Counted from the stretch's first letter, positions 24,488-36,399 are shown. The stretch: DNA of 60,000 bases from Membranipora membranacea (GCA_914767715.1 OU612069.1:24117387-24177386), one strand, 5' to 3'. The notes: generated by a model not told the origin, from the sequence alone. Translations and numbers: made by a program.

Positions 24488-24990
24488 TTTCTGAGCTTTT
24501 ATTTATGCCTAAATTCGGAGTTTTCCTCTCTCCAGTTTGGTATTTTTAACTCATGCCGCATAGGAAAAACCTGCTAAAAGAGGGTTATATTGAAAACAGC
24601 TAATGTTAGGATAAAAATGATTTTTGATTCAGAGTCTGCACCATTGAAAACCCTGTGAGACAGGGTTTCCAATTTATTGGAGGCTTGAATGTTGATAAAT
24701 CTTTATTTTAGTGATGAAACTCATGAAAGATTTTGCCAAATTGTCCGCAAAACAGGCGGAAAATTCCATAATTGACTATCCAAATACTATACTATTATTA
24801 TTTCCCAAACTATGTCCATATGAGTTTTCAATGTTGCAGATTCTAAATCAATAATAATTTTTATCCTATTATAAGCGGTTTTCAAGATAACTCTCTTTTC
24901 AGCACGTTTTTCCTATGCGGCGTTGGTTAAAAGTACCAAACTGGAGAGAGGACAACTCAAAATTGAGGCCTAAATCAGTGTTCAGAAAAC
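24488..24990. repeat. Inverted-repeat element inside the LINE remnant, copy 1
   Basis: The left arm (ending in 'gagggttatattgaaaacagct', to about 24602) is matched in reverse by the right arm ('agcggttttcaagataactc' onward, from about 24877 to 24990). Both arms carry the marker 'ctctccagtttggta' or its inverse. The loop is about 270 bp. No coding capacity is seen. Confidence 0.8.
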
Positions 24991-25132
24991 TGTCTATAGG
25001 ATTGATTTCATGAGCTGCTTCTTTGTATACTGGCCAAGGTTCTCCTTCATAGAGCAAGGAGGACAATACTATGGCATGGTAAATAGAACATTTGGTTTTA
25101 AATGCGAAATCCTTGTTATACCAGCCTTTATA

Positions 25133-25622
25133 GTTTTCTGAGTTCTAATTTGAGACTCTATTCGGAGTTGTCCTCTCTCCAGTTCCGTACTTATAACACA
25201 CGCCACATAGGAAAAAGGAGCTGAATAGAGGGTTATCTTGAAACTGCTTATAATAGGATAACAGTTTTTTAATACAGAATCCACATCATTTAAAGTTCAT
25301 AGGGAAATAGTTTGTTTAATAATTTTGGTACATGGATTGTCATTTATATCAATCTTCGCCTGTTTTGCGGACAAATATCATGGAATTTTTCATGAAAATT
25401 TTCACTAAAATGGCGATTTTTCAGCATTCAAGCCCCAAGTGTTTGGAGACCCTGTCCCTGAGGGTCCTCGGATACTGCATCTAGACACATTTTTGTCTTA
25501 TTATAATCGGTTTTCAAGATAACCCTCTTTTCAGCTCCTTTCTCCTATGCGATGTGGGTTAAAAGTATCAAACTGGAGAGAGGACAACTCCAAATAGAGG
25601 CTCGAATTAGAGCTCAGAAAAC
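25133..25622. repeat. Inverted-repeat element inside the LINE remnant, copy 2
   Basis: It starts GTTTTCTGAG and ends CTCAGAAAAC. The arms share the markers of copy 1 ('ctctccagtt', 'gagggttatcttgaaa'), so the two are members of one family. The 140 bp between copies 1 and 2 (24991-25132) are themselves LINE sequence on the opposite strand: on the minus strand they read FKTKCSIYHAIVLSSLLYEG, matching the plus-strand LINE block just after copy 2. The LINE piece has therefore been duplicated in inverted orientation. Confidence 0.75.
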
Positions 25623-26931
25623 TGACTCTAAAGTGTGGAACCACAAGGATATCACCTTTAAAACCAAATTCCCTATTTACCGTATCATTGTATTGTGTCC
25701 CTTGCTATATGAAGCAGAAGCTTGGCCAGTATAAAAAGTAGCAGCACATAAATTCAACACCTACAAGATGAGACATCTAAGACAAATTCTTATCATCAAG
25801 TGGTGGGATTTTGTTTCAATCAAACACATCCTCTTACAGGCAATTTCACCTAGTATGTGTGAGCTCCTCATCCAGAGAAACCTGAGATGGGTTTTTCATG
25901 TGAATAATGGACAATAACAGAATTCCTAAGCAAACACTATACTATCAACTTCGAGAAGGAAAGCGGGTATTGGTCGAGTAGGAATGAGTTTTCAAGATAT
26001 TGTTAAAAGAAATCTAAAAGACAAGATTATCCCATTGGACGTTGGCAGACTCAGCATAAAATGAAATACATGGAGAGAATCGGTTCAACGGCAGTCGTCT
26101 TCGGATACGGAGGACATCTAGTGATTACGATGATTCTATCTACTACTTGTGACTGGTGCTCCAATATGTTGTAACAACTAAAATCGCCGATCAAGATTAA
26201 TAATCCTAGACAGAACGGTAATATTGAGCCTTAGGATTGAGGCAACGAGGCATATATATGTGGTTGATAAGACACTGAACATTGTAGTAGTATCGGTGTT
26301 ATCATTGTCTTGTGGTCTACATACAAGGGTTTTCAATTGAGAACTCGATCAGTTTTGATCGGATTATGAAAATTGTAAAAAGTTTAACTGCTTGTCGTGA
26401 AGAGTTTACAACATCAAATTGATAACAAGATGATTCAGAATGTTAAACCTGGATTGTGGACTGCAATAAATGATATCATACTTGCCACTAATCAATTAGT
26501 TGTCGTAATGTCACCCATCCATTGCCTCACTTAAACTGGATATGGTGCCCTGTCCAGGTTTATTATTAAGTCTATGGCTGCTTTAAAAATATGTATATTA
26601 ATAATATGCTCACTTGTAGAGATATGATAGTATATCACAGCTACTGTCAGGTAATGAGGTAGGGGCGAGAGCAAATCTTTCACTGCTACAAAAATAATAA
26701 ATAGACATTGTTAAAACGATCATCCAATTGAAATTGAAAGCTCACTTAGTTGAAATGACGTGACTCGTTCTGCTTCTAGATATGCAGGACAACGCCTAGA
26801 TAAAATGTCATGGCATGTTTTCAGCAATCTTTTTCAGGAGGACATGAGCCTAGAAAGGGATTACAAAAGTATCTGTGTCCAAAAAAGAGATGGCATGATT
26901 CAGGAGACCTTTTGTACCAAGCTTCACAGAA

Positions 26932-26981
26932 GATGAATAAACTGCGTCATCATAATATTATGATGATGCAGTTTATTCATC
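26932..26981. repeat. 50-bp near-perfect palindrome
   Basis: The arms GATGAATAAACTGC... and ...GCAGTTTATTCATC meet with no spacer, with 24 of 25 positions paired (the single exception is the G in CTGCG). The centre is CATAATATTATG. Confidence 0.9.
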
Positions 26982-27813
26982 CATCGTCATCAATCGCATG
27001 ATAGGAACTGTTGATCAGCCACTTCCTGTTTACAGCAGCCATATTTGATCTCAAGGTCATGTGACATCAAAATATATGATTTCACAAGTTTTTTTTATAT
27101 ATTCTGATTACCCCTATACACTGAGTTTCAACAGTATCGCATGATGGGAACTTGAAGTAGGGAGAAATTGACTATTTAAGGCGTCCATATCAGAGTTTGA
27201 GATGATGTGACATACACATCAACAATGTCATAAGATTCCCTATGTGTCATAATCCTCTTATTCATTAAGTTTTAACCTAAGCGCAGGATAAGAACTACTA
27301 ATCGGCGACCACTTCCTGATGTCAAAACTTTCGACTATGTAATTCCCGTTAGACCAAAGTTTCAACTGTATCGTATCAGTCAGTAAGTGGTTACAGCATT
27401 AGGCTAATGAATGCGTATAAGGCCCTAGCTAGTTGGTTAGAACTTCCACTCACATTGAGAGTTGAGAGAGAAAAGGCCTCATCAACTGGGGCACACGACC
27501 ACTGGACTTGCATCAACATCAGGAGCCCCGTAGAGTGGACCATTCATCCAAGCTGACAAGAAATCAATCATTTAGACTCATGACTAGTAGGCCTACAGCT
27601 TCTGAGGGTAAAGGAAAACAAGGCAAAATAAACAGCAGGATTAATCATAGTAGATACTTTTTATCCACTCAAATCAATATGATTATATGATGTCAAACCA
27701 ATCACTCAATAGTAGCAGTTACTATCCAAAAAGTTAAATCAACAACTGTTATGAATAAATCCCGAGATCCTTGAGCCTTATACTTTCAATTCATTAATTC
27801 CATGCCGCCAAGT

Positions 27814-27925
27814 CACAGGCCTCCTGTAGTTGGTGCAAGTCCAGTGGTCAATTGCCATAGTGATCAAGGCCTTGTCCACTTAGGCACTAGACCAGTGGAC
27901 TTGCACCAACTACAGAAGGCCTGTG
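27814..27925. repeat. Inverted repeat, 36-bp arms, 40-bp loop
   Basis: The arms at 27814-27849 and 27890-27925 match at 34 of 36 positions around 'tgtagttggtgcaagtcca'. A third, more diverged single arm lies at 27497-27524 ('gaccactggacttgcatcaa'), so the sequence belongs to a small repeat family. Confidence 0.85.
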
Positions 27926-28204
27926 CTCCAAGTCCATCCATCAATCAATTCTTATCATAGGAATACTGCATTGCCTGACTGAGGGCTTTGTCAGGAAATG
28001 CAGTTGTCCTATGATTTTTATCCACACAACTCTCTCTCTCTCTCTACTCAACCACTTCTTACTCTTAGGTCTACCAAATTTTTGCCTCAGCTATGTTCCA
28101 CTCTGATTCTCAGTTTTGTATAACACACTCCAGTAATTCCAAATTCAAATAAATAGTAGTTAACACTCGCCTCATTAACACTCACCTTTTAATAGTTACC
28201 TACC

Positions 28205-28765
28205 ACACACTCACCTGCTACACAGACTCACCTGCTACACAGACTCACCTGCTACACAGACTCACCTGCTACACAGACTCACCTGCTACACAGACTCATC
28301 TGCTACACACACTCTCCTGTATGCTACACATACTCTCCTGCATGCTACACACACTCTCCTGCATGCTACACAGACTCACCTGCTACACACACTCACCTGC
28401 TACACACACTCACCTGCTCCACACACTCACCTGCTACACAGACTCACCTGCTACACAGACTCACCTGCTACACACACTCACCTGCTACACACACTCTCCT
28501 GATACACAGACTCACCTTCTACACAGACTCACCTTCTACACAGACTCACCTGCTACACAGACCCACCTGCTACACACACTCACCTGCTCCACACACTCTC
28601 CTGATACACAGACCCACCTGATACACAGACTCACCTTCTACACAGACTCACCTGCTACACAGACTCACCTGCTACACACACTACTAAGCACACGCTACTA
28701 CGCACACGCTACTATACACACACTACTGTATACACGCTACTGTACACACTCACTGCATGGTGAAC
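28205..28765. repeat. 17-bp minisatellite, about 27 units
   Basis: The unit is ACCTGCTACACAGACTC with variants (ACACACTC, TTCTACACAG, GATACACAG), from about 28213 to 28680. A looser 'cacgctactatacaca' array continues to about 28760. A 154-codon frame crosses it because the repeat has few stops in that frame. A period of 17 rotates the reading frame, giving HLLHTLTCYTDSPATQT-type repeats, which I treat as chance. Confidence 0.93.
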
Positions 28766-28769
28766 AACT

Positions 28770-31640
28770 CGGGTTACCCACTTAACCAAGCCTTGATTGT
28801 TCACCCATCCCTCTCAACAAAGCTTTCCAAGCCAGGCTAAGAATCTATTCATTTAGTAGATTTAGTAGGAAATTAGTACTGCCCCATGAGCAATAAATAA
28901 TGGATTAGGGGTTAGGCTAATCAGTCAGTGGATACATCATTAGGCCTAGACTAATTAATGATTGCATGTTAGGTCCAGTTTGGTCCTAGCTAGTTAGAAT
29001 AAAACTTGTCCTATCAAATAGAGATTTCATTGCCAGATGAGGTGGCTAGAGAAGAGTGGTAGACTAGACTACTAGCTAGCCAGTAGAGTAGTGGTAGTAC
29101 TAGTAGGCCTACACACAGCTTAGCCTTGATCATGATCATGATGATCAAACAACCAGTCCAAGGCCTTACCCTTGAACCTCACTCATACTTTCCCTTCCAC
29201 CATCAATCAATTCAATCACATTGACATTCTTCTTATTCTTTCTAACATTCTCCCTCTCTCTCTGAGCAATGAACTCCCTCTTGAGGGAGAGGGAGTTCAT
29301 TGCTATGAGTCTCACTACCCCAACCACCTGACCTGTCCTACCAATTTTCCCCTCAGGCACATCTCATTATATTATTATATTTATTAGTTAGTTTCATTCA
29401 TTCTCAGTTCATTGCTCATTGCTCAGTTCAACACTCCACTATTTCCAAATTATCACATAGTCAACACTTACCTCTTGATAAATAATGTAGAGAGAAGAAT
29501 AATTCAGTCACTTTTTCAATCACTCTCTGAAGTGAAGGTCATAATCATTTTCTACAAAATCTTAGATTGCTGCTAACAATTCATATATGCTATAATGGAT
29601 TTTCTACGTTTCTAACTATTCCACAGTATTGGACTGAAATAAGGGCGGAGCTTTTAAACACATAGACATTAAATGCCTATTACCAATATCGATGTCAAAT
29701 TTCCAATAACTATTAGGAAAACGGAGTTGTCTTCCCAATTGTTTCTACAACTTGATTAGTGTTATTGAGAAGTTATCTACCGGCATTGAATTCCATATCT
29801 GGAATAGCATCATTAGCTTTCTTTTGCAAAACAAAGGGCTTGCAAAAATAGCCAGTCCCTAGTAGCAATCTAGAAATGCCCTAATCATCGACACTGTATG
29901 GGGTATAATTACTGTTTGCATTTTTGTAAACAAGACAATTTCTCAGGCTAATTATTCATGCTACTAGGGACAGCCAATCAGATAACAGTCAGATGGGTCC
30001 CTGTGTTTAGTGTCCTAACCGTATAACGCTATGATACTATTTCCATTCTAAGAGAAGAATCTAATTCAGTGTCTACCGGATATTGTGAGGGGACGACCCT
30101 TCATTGAAACAGTTCATATGTGTTATTCTACAAAAATTTCTGTCATTTCTACGTTTCCGACCATCTACAAATCTACGATCTACAAACACGATTGTAGAAC
30201 GTAGAAAAGCTGAAAAATCTCTGATACTGCACCTAACTGAAAAATTGTTGGGTACTTTCAGTTTGAAACTAGTGAAAGTGAATGAAGCATAAATTCGTTG
30301 ATCCTGTAATTGAAGGATTGGACTCTTATAAGTAAGTCTAGCTCCACTGAGCATAACAATTACTGCAAACCTGCCTTGTACACATGGACCCCTGGGACTT
30401 TCTAACATAACATGCATGCCTTTACTTTGCTAAAGCCCAGTATCAACCACCTAGTAAGCACCCAAACAGGCCCAACTTGTTGACTGGTTGATACATTGTA
30501 GTCACTAGTACAGTCACTGTGAGTAAAGAGGTAAATACCCTATTACATAGTACTTCACAGTCACCATAACTACTGATAGTCTCTCTCTCGGCTAGAGTGA
30601 GACTAGATCTAGTGATGGTGACTAGCACCTCACAGTGACGACTACTGACTAGACTTTGAATGATATTGTCACTGACAATTGTGCTAGCCTTTTCTCAAAT
30701 GCTCCATTTACCTTTTGAGATAAGGGTATACTGTGCATCTGGAGGGCATCCCTGTCAGACTACCGTTCAGATTACATCATTAGTATAATTAGCATCTCTT
30801 GTGATCCAAAGACAGCATATTTCATTCAGTTCAGAAATAAGCGCAATCAATGGGTGTTGTAAGGTGTGGCAATACTGCTGTATGGCCGTCTTAGCGTTTT
30901 AAGATGACATGGCTATCCAACCTTGGCACATGGCTATACATATGGCACTCGTTTTACACCAAGAGTCCTGCAGGTGCTGCAGGGCCCGTACCCCTGCATC
31001 CTGCCACTGCTCTGCGACATTGCTATATGTTTTATATAGTATGCTGTAGTGTTGAGTTGAGTCTTGCATTGGACTGAGAACCTAAAGTATGTCTTAGCGG
31101 GATACATGGGCTGCATAGACACCCTCCCAACTCAATTATAACTTTTTCATGAAAGTGGCTCCTGACCCTGCCCATACAGCTGCACTTTTTGTGTTGTAAT
31201 ATCTTTCATCCAACCTTGGTAGCTCATGTGATTCCATCCCATCTTCAGAGGGACCCGGTATTGGCATTTTTCCCGTATTCAAGTCCTTGACTTGCATACA
31301 GGAAAAATGCCTTATGATTATATGCTAGTAGCTTTGAGATGTGGGTGGTGTGCAGCTGTAGCCAACAGAAGGTTTGGGTGCATAAATATGCATACAGTCT
31401 AGTCTTCAACAGTACTAGGTACTAGCACTAGTAATATATAGCATATCATGTCTATCATTACACTTTTCACTGGTGCCCTGAGAAGTTCTGGCAGGGATAG
31501 CCTAAGGGTAGGCCACAGTCCACAACTTCTTAGACTATCATCCATGCAATAACAGTTTTGGCTAATATCAAATATTATCTGGAGTTGCTCTTCATAATAT
31601 TTTTAAGGTGAACCATACGCAGCTTGGAGACGTTTAACCA
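28770..31640. other. Intergenic, no gene seen
   Basis: Short frames (29166-29387 on both strands, 30073-30417, 30443-30628) overlap one another and lack domains. The last few hundred bases should contain the promoter of the CYP20-like gene, but no motif is clear. A hairpin lies at 29265-29304. Confidence 0.45.
29265..29304. repeat. Perfect 16-bp-arm hairpin
   Basis: AGCAATGAACTCCCTC (29265-29280) pairs perfectly with 29289-29304 across an 8-base loop. It sits next to a CT-rich run. The function is unknown. Confidence 0.85.
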
Positions 31641-31642
31641 CA

Positions 31643-32619
31643 ATGTTGCCTGCTGTAGTGCCTTACCTGGTTGGAGTACTGGCTGTGCTGGTTGGAATAT
31701 GGCTTTACCAGGTGAGGGTATCATACATCCTTAAATCCTTCATGTTTCCTGATGGGCTGTGCTTACCGAATTAAATTGCATTTGTTTGGTTTTTCCCAAA
31801 CTTTTTTACCCAACCGATTGGAACTCGTATATCTCTGTAAATATTGTTGCATTTCAAAAACTTGATGGACAAATAACAGCTGTTTTTTTTCTGGAAATAA
31901 TATTTTCTTGACACATCAGTACTGGAGGAAACACTGTACTGCGTTGTTGAAATCGATAGATTTGATCACTGGCTCGTTTCGCTCTAATACTTATTCCCGA
32001 GTCACATTCTTGCTAATAAGTAAGATCAAGGACAGGGTTGTTGTTATTCAGTATTATATTATTGTAGAGATTTAATGTCACAGAAGATACAGACAGAGCA
32101 GATAGTCAGGAGAGGATAATACCTGGACTGAATCCAAGATCTGATGAGTATGTAATACCAAGACCTCATACCTGAAGTAATACTCCCAAGCAGTGTGGTG
32201 TCTCAATGCGACCGGACTGCGGTTATAATTGTTGTTATATTTACAAATTTCCTTTGTAGGCCTAAGGTTCAAATTGATATTTTAAACTGACCAAAAATCT
32301 ATCAAATACAAATTCTTTTGATGGCTCTATGGCTGCTAAGAAAGACATTGAAAATACATTTTCAACCACTAGTAGTAGAGTAGAGCAGTGAATCTGTGTA
32401 GTTTCGTATGTACCATGTTTACATGCTTTAAATAATGTTTATATTACAGTGAAGGTAATATTCAGGATATAGCAGAATCAGGTAGTACTACAGAGTTTCT
32501 AATAGATATACACAGACAGTTCGGATCCATAGCTTCATTCTGGCTCGGTAAAATTCAAGTAGTGGGCTTAGCTTCTCCAAAGCTCCTCAAACAGGTCGTC
32601 CATCTCTTCGATAGACCAG
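31643..32619 (+). CDS. CYP20-like cytochrome P450, N-terminal exons only
   Basis: Three exons with consistent phases: 31643-31711 (phase 0 end), 32068-32147 and 32450-32619, all GT-AG. The first encodes a membrane anchor (MLPAVVPYLVGVLAVLVGIWLYQ). The rest reads IIPGLNPRSDEGN, SGSTTEFLIDIHRQFGSIA, SFWLGKIQVVG and LLKQVVHLFDRP. This follows the N-terminal region of animal CYP20A1, an orphan microsomal P450: proline-rich hinge, 'GN.xDI..SGS..EFL..IH..FG..SFW.G', then the first core strand. After the donor at 32620 I found no exon for the remaining roughly 370 residues (no I-helix or heme-Cys motif) before the opposite-strand gene at 34.8 kb. It may be a truncated duplicate, or the other exons may be too diverged for me to see. 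CYP20 identity is a confident inference from motif order, not from a search. Confidence 0.7.
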
Positions 32620-34800
32620 GTAAACAAATTTGTTATGAGTCTCAGTGTCAAAGGGTGAAATTATCTATTGAACTCACCATCTCACCACCTCAATATTTAT
32701 CAACTGTCTATTCTTTTTGTTATTTTTGATACTCCATACCTAAATCTGGTGTAGATGCCTTTTTGCTGGTTTGATTTCCTTGCAACCACAGCAAGCTGTC
32801 ATTCATATTTCCCCATAAATGTTACCTTGTTAAAGCCATCTATATCTGACTTGTCATATATACTCCATGGATGATTGATGTACCGTTTTATTTGTGGTGG
32901 GTGTAGCTACCATGTAGATATTATTTGTGGCCGGGTTCAACAACCTAAGTTTTATACATTCTCCTCTATATCCTGACATCTCATCAATCATGCTGACGTG
33001 ATTGTGACCCTTGAATATAGACTCATAGTAGTTTTTACCATTGAGTGAAATTGCTTGGAAAATGGAGATGTGGCTACCTAATTTTAATGACTTGCCAGCA
33101 ATTTCCTGTCTGAAAATGTCACTTCACCCGGCCGCTTAAAATAGATAAATGAGAGACCAAGTGAGTTGGCGATTTTTCTATAATATCGAAGAATGTTAGG
33201 AAACCGGTCCTTACCGCATCCTTAGTTTCAAGCTCTGAATGAAGATGAAGTTTTGTCCATATTAGTAAAGTGTGCCAGCTTCAGATGCTAAGACATCAGA
33301 AAGGGCAGCTTTCATAACTGCTACCTCGAAGTTGTCATCTCTTTGATGAAGTATCTAACACTGGCATCATGGGAGCCAGTTGAATTATAAAACTTCTGTC
33401 TCATTGACAGTTTGCACCATTGAAAGATGTTTTTTTTTTACTTAATTCGAGTGCATGTGAGGCTAAATTTGTCATCTTTTCCAGTTATGACGAGGTCAAT
33501 GTTCAACCTGTAAATTTTTTGCCCTGTCCATGCAGTTCTTCAACCACTTAATGTGTTTACTTCAATCATCCTATATTCCTAACTGATTGTGGGTTGTCAG
33601 AAAACAGCATATTACACTCCCCCTACCTAAAGGGGCACACCCAGTCATCGTATTTATAATTCAGGTCTTTCTTTTCTTAATTTTGAATATGAAAGTCAGC
33701 ATAAAAGAAAGGAATTGTGGTACCTCAAATAAGGGGAAGACAACCGGTATGTCCTGATTAGTCCGACATGTCATGGTGCAGCAAAATTTTCTCTTGCAGA
33801 TTTTCTTGCTGTTGTAGATTCATATAAAAGAAAGTCATATGTTGCTGCATACAACTTTACCTATATATATATATGGATTGACTACCAGAAATTTTGGAGT
33901 TTCAAACTAAGATAGTTTTTCACCTTACCTAGTCATGGTTGTTCTTGTTTAAGACATATTTAGGAGAGAAAGCAAAATAGTTTGCATATACTTCTGGTAG
34001 CTTAACCTTGTACATTCGATCTGATCCAAAGTCTTGGTTGTATTGGGAAGGTTCGGCTCAAACAGGCTGAATAGGAGCAGTAAAATTAGTTAGCGTCAGG
34101 AAGCAAGACCGCTGTAGGCAAATGCTTTTATAGTAGAAGCTATTTATTGCATTTTTGGGTCTCTATGCCACTGACATAGAAACCTATTACAAAAATTAAG
34201 CAATATAAACCGTGGCAAACAATATTTATAACAATATGGAGACAACCACTAATTTTAGATCAGGCGGATAGTTGAGATAGTCATATGCCACTGCTTCTCC
34301 CTTGCTCATATACATTTCGCAACATTTACCGCTCTAGCTACATGACCTGGATGTGATACTAGGTAGATATGATCATCAAAATAATATGTCGATTTATTTT
34401 TCAAAACGATTGCAAAATAATTTGATCATCTAAAATAATAATCACATAAACATCAATTTAATTATAATCTTTTCATCTAGTATTGTGTTTTTCCTCTTCT
34501 TCGATTAATATCAAGATTGTGAAATCTAAGAGCAATATGAATTTTTGAGGGATACCTTGATAATATATTATCTGCACCAGTGAACAAAATCCAGTAGATG
34601 ATTGATCACCGATAAAGGAAAATTTGTGAGAAAAAGTGTCCAACAATTTTTTACAGCATGAAGAATCCCATTTTTATTCACTATTGATCTTTTTAAAATT
34701 TCAAAAATTGAGAGAGAAGAAATTGACCATCTGTTCGGCAGTGTAGAGATCTTTTCTTCATCATCTGAATTGCTTATGCATAGCCATGGTACATATTGGA
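32620..34800. other. No gene resolved between the CYP20-like exons and the mucin-like gene
   Basis: The next P450 exons would be expected here but are not recognisable. The minus strand at about 33365-33270 has a short open stretch (DDNFEVAVMKAALSDVL) that ends in stops and has no partner. An (AT)n run lies at 33861-33875. Confidence 0.4.
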
Positions 34801-34802
34801 GG

Positions 34803-36392
34803 TTAGAACTGACACATAGCAGGACAGGTGGTAGTAAACGCACATGTGCAGACTGACACATCAAACTTAGTACCTGCTGCACAGGGGAATGTCGCTAATC
34901 CAACTGGATCTCCACTGACTAATGATTGGGTGAATGATTCACAGCTATCAGCGCTCACAGGTCGATAGAAGCTTCCAAAGGCTGAGCATTCACATGAATC
35001 TGTGGATAGAAAAATACACAGATATGGGGGTACCAATGTAATAAAGGTTAGGTTTTGTAATAATTTTGATAAAAGTGTTCCATGATTTACAAAGTGAAGA
35101 AAATGTGAAAAAATACCTGGTGGTGCAGCTGTTGTTGTTGGTGTGGTTGTTGTTGGTGTGGTAGTTGTTGGTGTTGTTGTTGTTGGTGTGGTGGTTGTTG
35201 GTGTGGTGGTTGTTGGTGTAGTTGTAGTTGGTGTGGTGGTTGTTGGTGTAGTTGTAGTTGGTGTGGTGGTTGTTGGTGTAGTTGTTGTTGGTGTAGTTGT
35301 TGTTGGTGTAGTTGCTGTAGGTATTTGACACATGTTAGGGCATGTATTGGTGAATGCGCATGTGCAGACTGATACATCAAACTTAGTGCCAGCTCCACAG
35401 GATAATGTTCCTATTCCAACTAAATCTCCACTGAATAATGACTGGGTGAATGATTCACAATCATCTGCGATAACTGGTCGGTAGAAGCTTCCGAATGCTG
35501 AGCATTCACATGAATCTGTTGGGAGAAGTAAAATTAGATATGAAACCGCTATTTCAGATAATATTGTGATTATAAATGTTTTACAGCAGATAATAACATA
35601 AAACAATTGTCATAAAAGTGTAGCCAGAATAAAATAATATATTTAAGCAAACCTGGCGGTGTGGTGGTTGTTGGGGTGGTAGTTGTTGGTGTGGTGGTTG
35701 TTGGGGTGGTAGTTGTAGGTGTGGTTGTTGTTGGTGTGGTTGTTGTCGGTGTTGTTGTTGTTGGTGTTGTAGTTGTAGGTGTGGTTGTTGTTGGTGTGGT
35801 TGTTGTTGGTGTGGTTGTTGTTGGGGTGGTAGTTGTAGGTGTGGTTGTTGTTGGTGTGGTTGTTGTCGGTGTTGTTGTTGTTGGTGTTGTAGTTGTAGGT
35901 GTGGTTGTTGTTGGTGTTGTTGTTGTTGGTGTTGTTGTTGTTTGAATTCCACAGCCTGCTGGGCATGTCACTCTTGACGCAAAATTACACACACATATAT
36001 TGACATCAAAGGCTGTCCCAGGAGGACATGCCAGTTGAAAAGTTTCCTGTTGAAATGTCGTGCACATTGTGTCTGAGTTAACTTCATATGTATTCCCAAA
36101 AGCATTGCATGTGCAGGCTGAGCAGACATCTAAAACAATCATTGAATGTTTAGGATATACATCGACCCAGAAAACCTGCAATATGCAAAATTCCATGTCT
36201 CAACAGTCTGGCTCATGCTTGTGAGTATCCTCTTATCAAAGATCAGTGTGGTTTTTGTTAGCATTTCTTGAGCTTGTTACTTGTTATAACAGTAAAATAG
36301 TGTGCTTGATTTTATGATTCCATTCAAAACAACTCACTTATCATGTATGCAGAGCAGATCAGCAAACATAGAACAATAGTTTTGAGTACCAT
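34803..36392 (-). CDS. Secreted mucin-like protein with three 8-Cys modules and TTTTP repeats
   Basis: Four exons on the minus strand (36392-36338, 36129-35653, 35515-35117, 34999-34803), all with phase-1 introns, give exactly 375 codons plus stop. Exon 1 is a signal peptide (MVLKTIVLCLLICSAY). Exons 2-4 each encode one Cys-rich module of about 60 residues, with pattern C.C(18)C ... C(PP/GA)GT.FDV..C.C ... C...C. Modules 2 and 3 are close relatives (ECSAFGSFYRPV, AGTKFDVSVCTCAF). Exons 2 and 3 end in long Thr-Pro stretches of about 19 and 13 TTTTP units, expected to be heavily O-glycosylated. The module recalls peritrophin-type chitin-binding domains (CPxGxxFD, paired cysteines), but the spacing differs and I cannot confirm it. 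A secreted or cuticle/mucus-layer protein is inferred. Confidence 0.82.
35117..35330 (-). repeat. Coding 15-bp repeat (TTTTP), exon 3
   Basis: About 13 units of a 15-bp repeat (plus strand GTTGTTGTTGGTGTG with third-position variants) encode the second Thr-Pro spacer. All six frames stay open across it, which produces spurious VVVVG, QQQPH and NNNHT frames. Confidence 0.9.
35653..35942 (-). repeat. Coding 15-bp repeat (TTTTP), exon 2, with 120-bp higher-order unit
   Basis: About 19 units encode the first Thr-Pro spacer. Silent variants show that an 8-unit (120-bp) block was itself duplicated: the run 'gtagttgtaggtgtggttg...ttgttgtcggtg' appears near 35709 and again near 35829. Confidence 0.88.
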
Positions 36393-36399
36393 CTACAAG

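Larger units (their letters stand above)
24020..26110 (+). pseudogene. RTE-like LINE reverse transcriptase remnant
   Basis: In changing frames the plus strand shows CGYRAGLEQIFSMSANI (24087-24138), KLMFVDDNAFVVHNFED (24175-24220; FVDD is the catalytic box, YADD/FADD in active copies), FKYLASTIM, RISNASISDGRLKN (up to 24485), KVWNHKDITFKTKFPIYR (from about 25632), LLYEAEAW and LRWVFHV (near 25890). This is the order found in RTE-type elements from the RT fingers to the C-terminal domain. Motif A is deleted between the first two blocks, and a 1.1-kb block of inverted repeats sits between GRLKN and KVWNH. RTE assignment is from general resemblance and is not certain. Confidence 0.72.
26120..28190. 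other. Intergenic with palindromes, no gene seen
   Basis: The short frames at 26810-27001 and 27508-27690 run across palindromic or low-complexity sequence and show no domain. The stretch holds a 50-bp palindrome and a 36-bp-arm inverted repeat, listed separately. Confidence 0.45.

Noticed and set aside
28321-28785. 154-codon frame with HLLHTLTCYT-type repeats
   Set aside because: It lies entirely within a 17-bp minisatellite that happens to lack stops. There is no domain, and the sequence outside the repeat is not coding.
35143-35945. Long plus-strand frames encoding VVVVG repeats, and minus-strand QQQPH / NNNHT repeats
   Set aside because: They are the other frames of the 15-bp repeat that codes TTTTP in a well supported four-exon gene. 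They have no signal peptide, domain or splice structure of their own.
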